From: Lutimaribacter_A marinistellae
GTDB lineage: Bacteria; Pseudomonadota; Alphaproteobacteria; Rhodobacterales; Rhodobacteraceae
Length of the DNA: 64,000 nt
Reading direction: 5' to 3'
Assembly (NCBI RefSeq): GCF_042648365.1
Contig: NZ_JBHRXI010000010.1
Location: 186,001-250,000, forward strand
The position numbers were made by a program, and so were the translations under genes. How positions within the stretch are numbered: the first letter of the stretch is position 1; every line of letters begins with the position of its first letter. The notes under the pieces are model-generated. The model was given only the letters and a program-made list of their open reading frames with translations. It made no database searches and had not been told where the DNA came from. Below, one piece after another: positions 63,003 to 64,000 of the stretch.

Positions 63003-64000
63003 TCAAATGAAATGTACGTAGAAATCGCGCAAGGCGTCGCCTTCGAGGTCACGGGTCTTGCGCACTTCTTTCGTTTTCATGAAGACATGGTTGGCAACCA
63101 AATCCTCACCCACTGCCTTGGCAAGAACGGTGTCGCGTTCAAGGTCGGCAACTGCCCCCTTGAGGTCGATCGCGGTTGAAACCTTTGCGTCAGTCCGGTC
63201 GAACCCATCCCCGGTCTCCATAGGTGGAAGCTCATAACCGCTTTCGACACCCAGGCGCGCCGCATGAAGGACTGCCGCGACAGCCGTGTACGGGTTGGAT
63301 GACGCGTCGGCCATCCGGTGCTCAAGCCGTGCCTTTGGCCCCCCCTCCGACGAGATGCGCGTCGTGACGTTGCGGTGATCGCCGCCCCAGTTTTGCCAAA
63401 ACCCCGAAAGGGAGCCGGGCTGCAGCCGCATGTAGCTGTTGGCCGTGGGAGCGATGAGGCCTGCAAGACCACGGTGATGGTGCAGCAACCCGGCCAGACA
63501 TTGGCGCGCCAGATCGTTCATATGCTCTGGCCCGCCGCGCGGTCCGGAGGACAGCGCATTGCCACCCACCTCGTCCACGAAGGAGAAGTTGATGTGCATC
63601 CCCGACCCGCCCGCTTCGGCCACGGGCTTGGGCATGAATGTCAGCACGATCCCGTATTCCAGCGCCACTTCGCGCGCCATCAGACGGAACAGAACGATAT
63701 CGTCCACAGCCTTGAGAGCGTCATCGAAAGTCAGGGTGTATTCAAACTGTGGGCTGTCAAATTCCGCCGTGATCATGTCCAGGGAAAAGCCCATCTCCTC
63801 GGCCATGGCCCAAATCCGGTCGTTGAAGCGCAATGGGTCCGCAAAGGGCCCCGTACCATAGACGACACCGCCCGGCGCGTCATACGGAACCAGCCGGCCG
63901 CTGTCGTCGGCCTGCAGCGCAAAAGCTTCAAGCTCGATCCCCACCTTGGGACGCAACCCGTGCTTCTCCCAGTCCTTAACAGCGCGTTTCAACGTGCCAC
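63003..64000 (-). CDS. Glutamine-synthetase-like ligase, N-terminus cut by window end
   Basis: About 331 C-terminal residues are visible and the frame is open to the last base. Glutamine synthetase catalytic motifs are present: MITAEFDSPQFEYTL-like segment, GGSGMHINFSF, NSYMRLQPGS and the ARLEHRMADASSNPYTA region. The family includes gamma-glutamyl-amine ligases (such as those for putrescine, isopropylamine and aniline) as well as ammonia-assimilating enzymes. The ferredoxin and aminotransferase neighbours favour an amine-catabolic ligase over a housekeeping GlnA. That is inference. Confidence 0.88.
   Translation of the reverse strand, partial: GTLKRAVKDWEKHGLRPKVGIELEAFALQADDSGRLVPYDAPGGVVYGTGPFADPLRFNDRIWAMAEEMGFSLDMITAEFDSPQFEYTLTFDDALKAVDDIVLFRLMAREVALEYGIVLTFMPKPVAEAGGSGMHINFSFVDEVGGNALSSGPRGGPEHMNDLARQCLAGLLHHHRGLAGLIAPTANSYMRLQPGSLSGFWQNWGGDHRNVTTRISSEGGPKARLEHRMADASSNPYTAVAAVLHAARLGVESGYELPPMETGDGFDRTDAKVSTAIDLKGAVADLERDTVLAKAVGEDLVANHVFMKTKEVRKTRDLEGDALRDFYVHFI

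Overview
The window looks like chromosome of a marine alphaproteobacterium of the Rhodobacteraceae (Roseobacter group). The evidence is a high G+C content estimated by eye, the coxB-ctaB-small protein-ctaG-coxC cytochrome oxidase cluster divergent from tldD, a perfect FNR-type box, Flp pilins of the 'GAVTVDW' type, hemP, a TctABC importer and intergenic GC-rich hairpin repeats. No rRNA, tRNA, insertion sequence, phage or CRISPR array was seen. Genes are tightly packed, and many overlap by 1-4 bases.

Layout. 1-2747 (minus): aa3-type cytochrome oxidase subunits and assembly genes. 2923-9981 (plus): tldD, dprA, topA and the 3-oxoacid CoA-transferase pair scoAB. 10019-10864 (minus): a secreted lytic transglycosylase. 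11214-23190 (plus): a Tad/Flp pilus locus, with two pilins, CpaB, CpaC, an OmpA lipoprotein, CpaE/TadZ, CpaF, TadB, TadC, two TPR lipoproteins, a prepilin peptidase and an AAA+ ATPase with a winged-helix-like N-terminus. 23201-46527: housekeeping and small-metabolite genes, including moaDE, pgsA, uvrC, a pteridine-reductase-like SDR, an S49 peptidase, an ABC-2 exporter, hemE/hemC, a desaturase, and copA-cueR behind a textbook CueR promoter.

46646-64000 is accessory catabolic DNA and the most interesting part. It has a 1021-residue protein that fuses an APH-type kinase, an M23/LytM-like domain and a class III PLP enzyme of the phospho-lyase subtype. A few kilobases away is a minus-strand operon, tctC-tctB-tctA-aldehyde dehydrogenase-class III PLP enzyme-APH kinase-Tm-1-like protein, divergent from an IclR regulator. 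The PLP proteins in both carry the NNV-HVGH motif recalled from ethanolamine-phosphate and phosphohydroxylysine phospho-lyases. Both sets could work by phosphorylating an amino alcohol and eliminating phosphate and ammonia to give an aldehyde. In the operon an aldehyde dehydrogenase would then oxidise it. The substrate is not known. A third class III aminotransferase, a [2Fe-2S] ferredoxin and a glutamine-synthetase-like ligase (cut by the window end) suggest further amine catabolism. hemP with a Cys-rich partner and a Tat-exported metallo-beta-lactamase-fold protein lie between the two kinase/PLP units.

Start codons were chosen from Shine-Dalgarno spacing, translational coupling and the beginning of recognisable domains. 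Function calls rest on motifs read by eye, without database searches.
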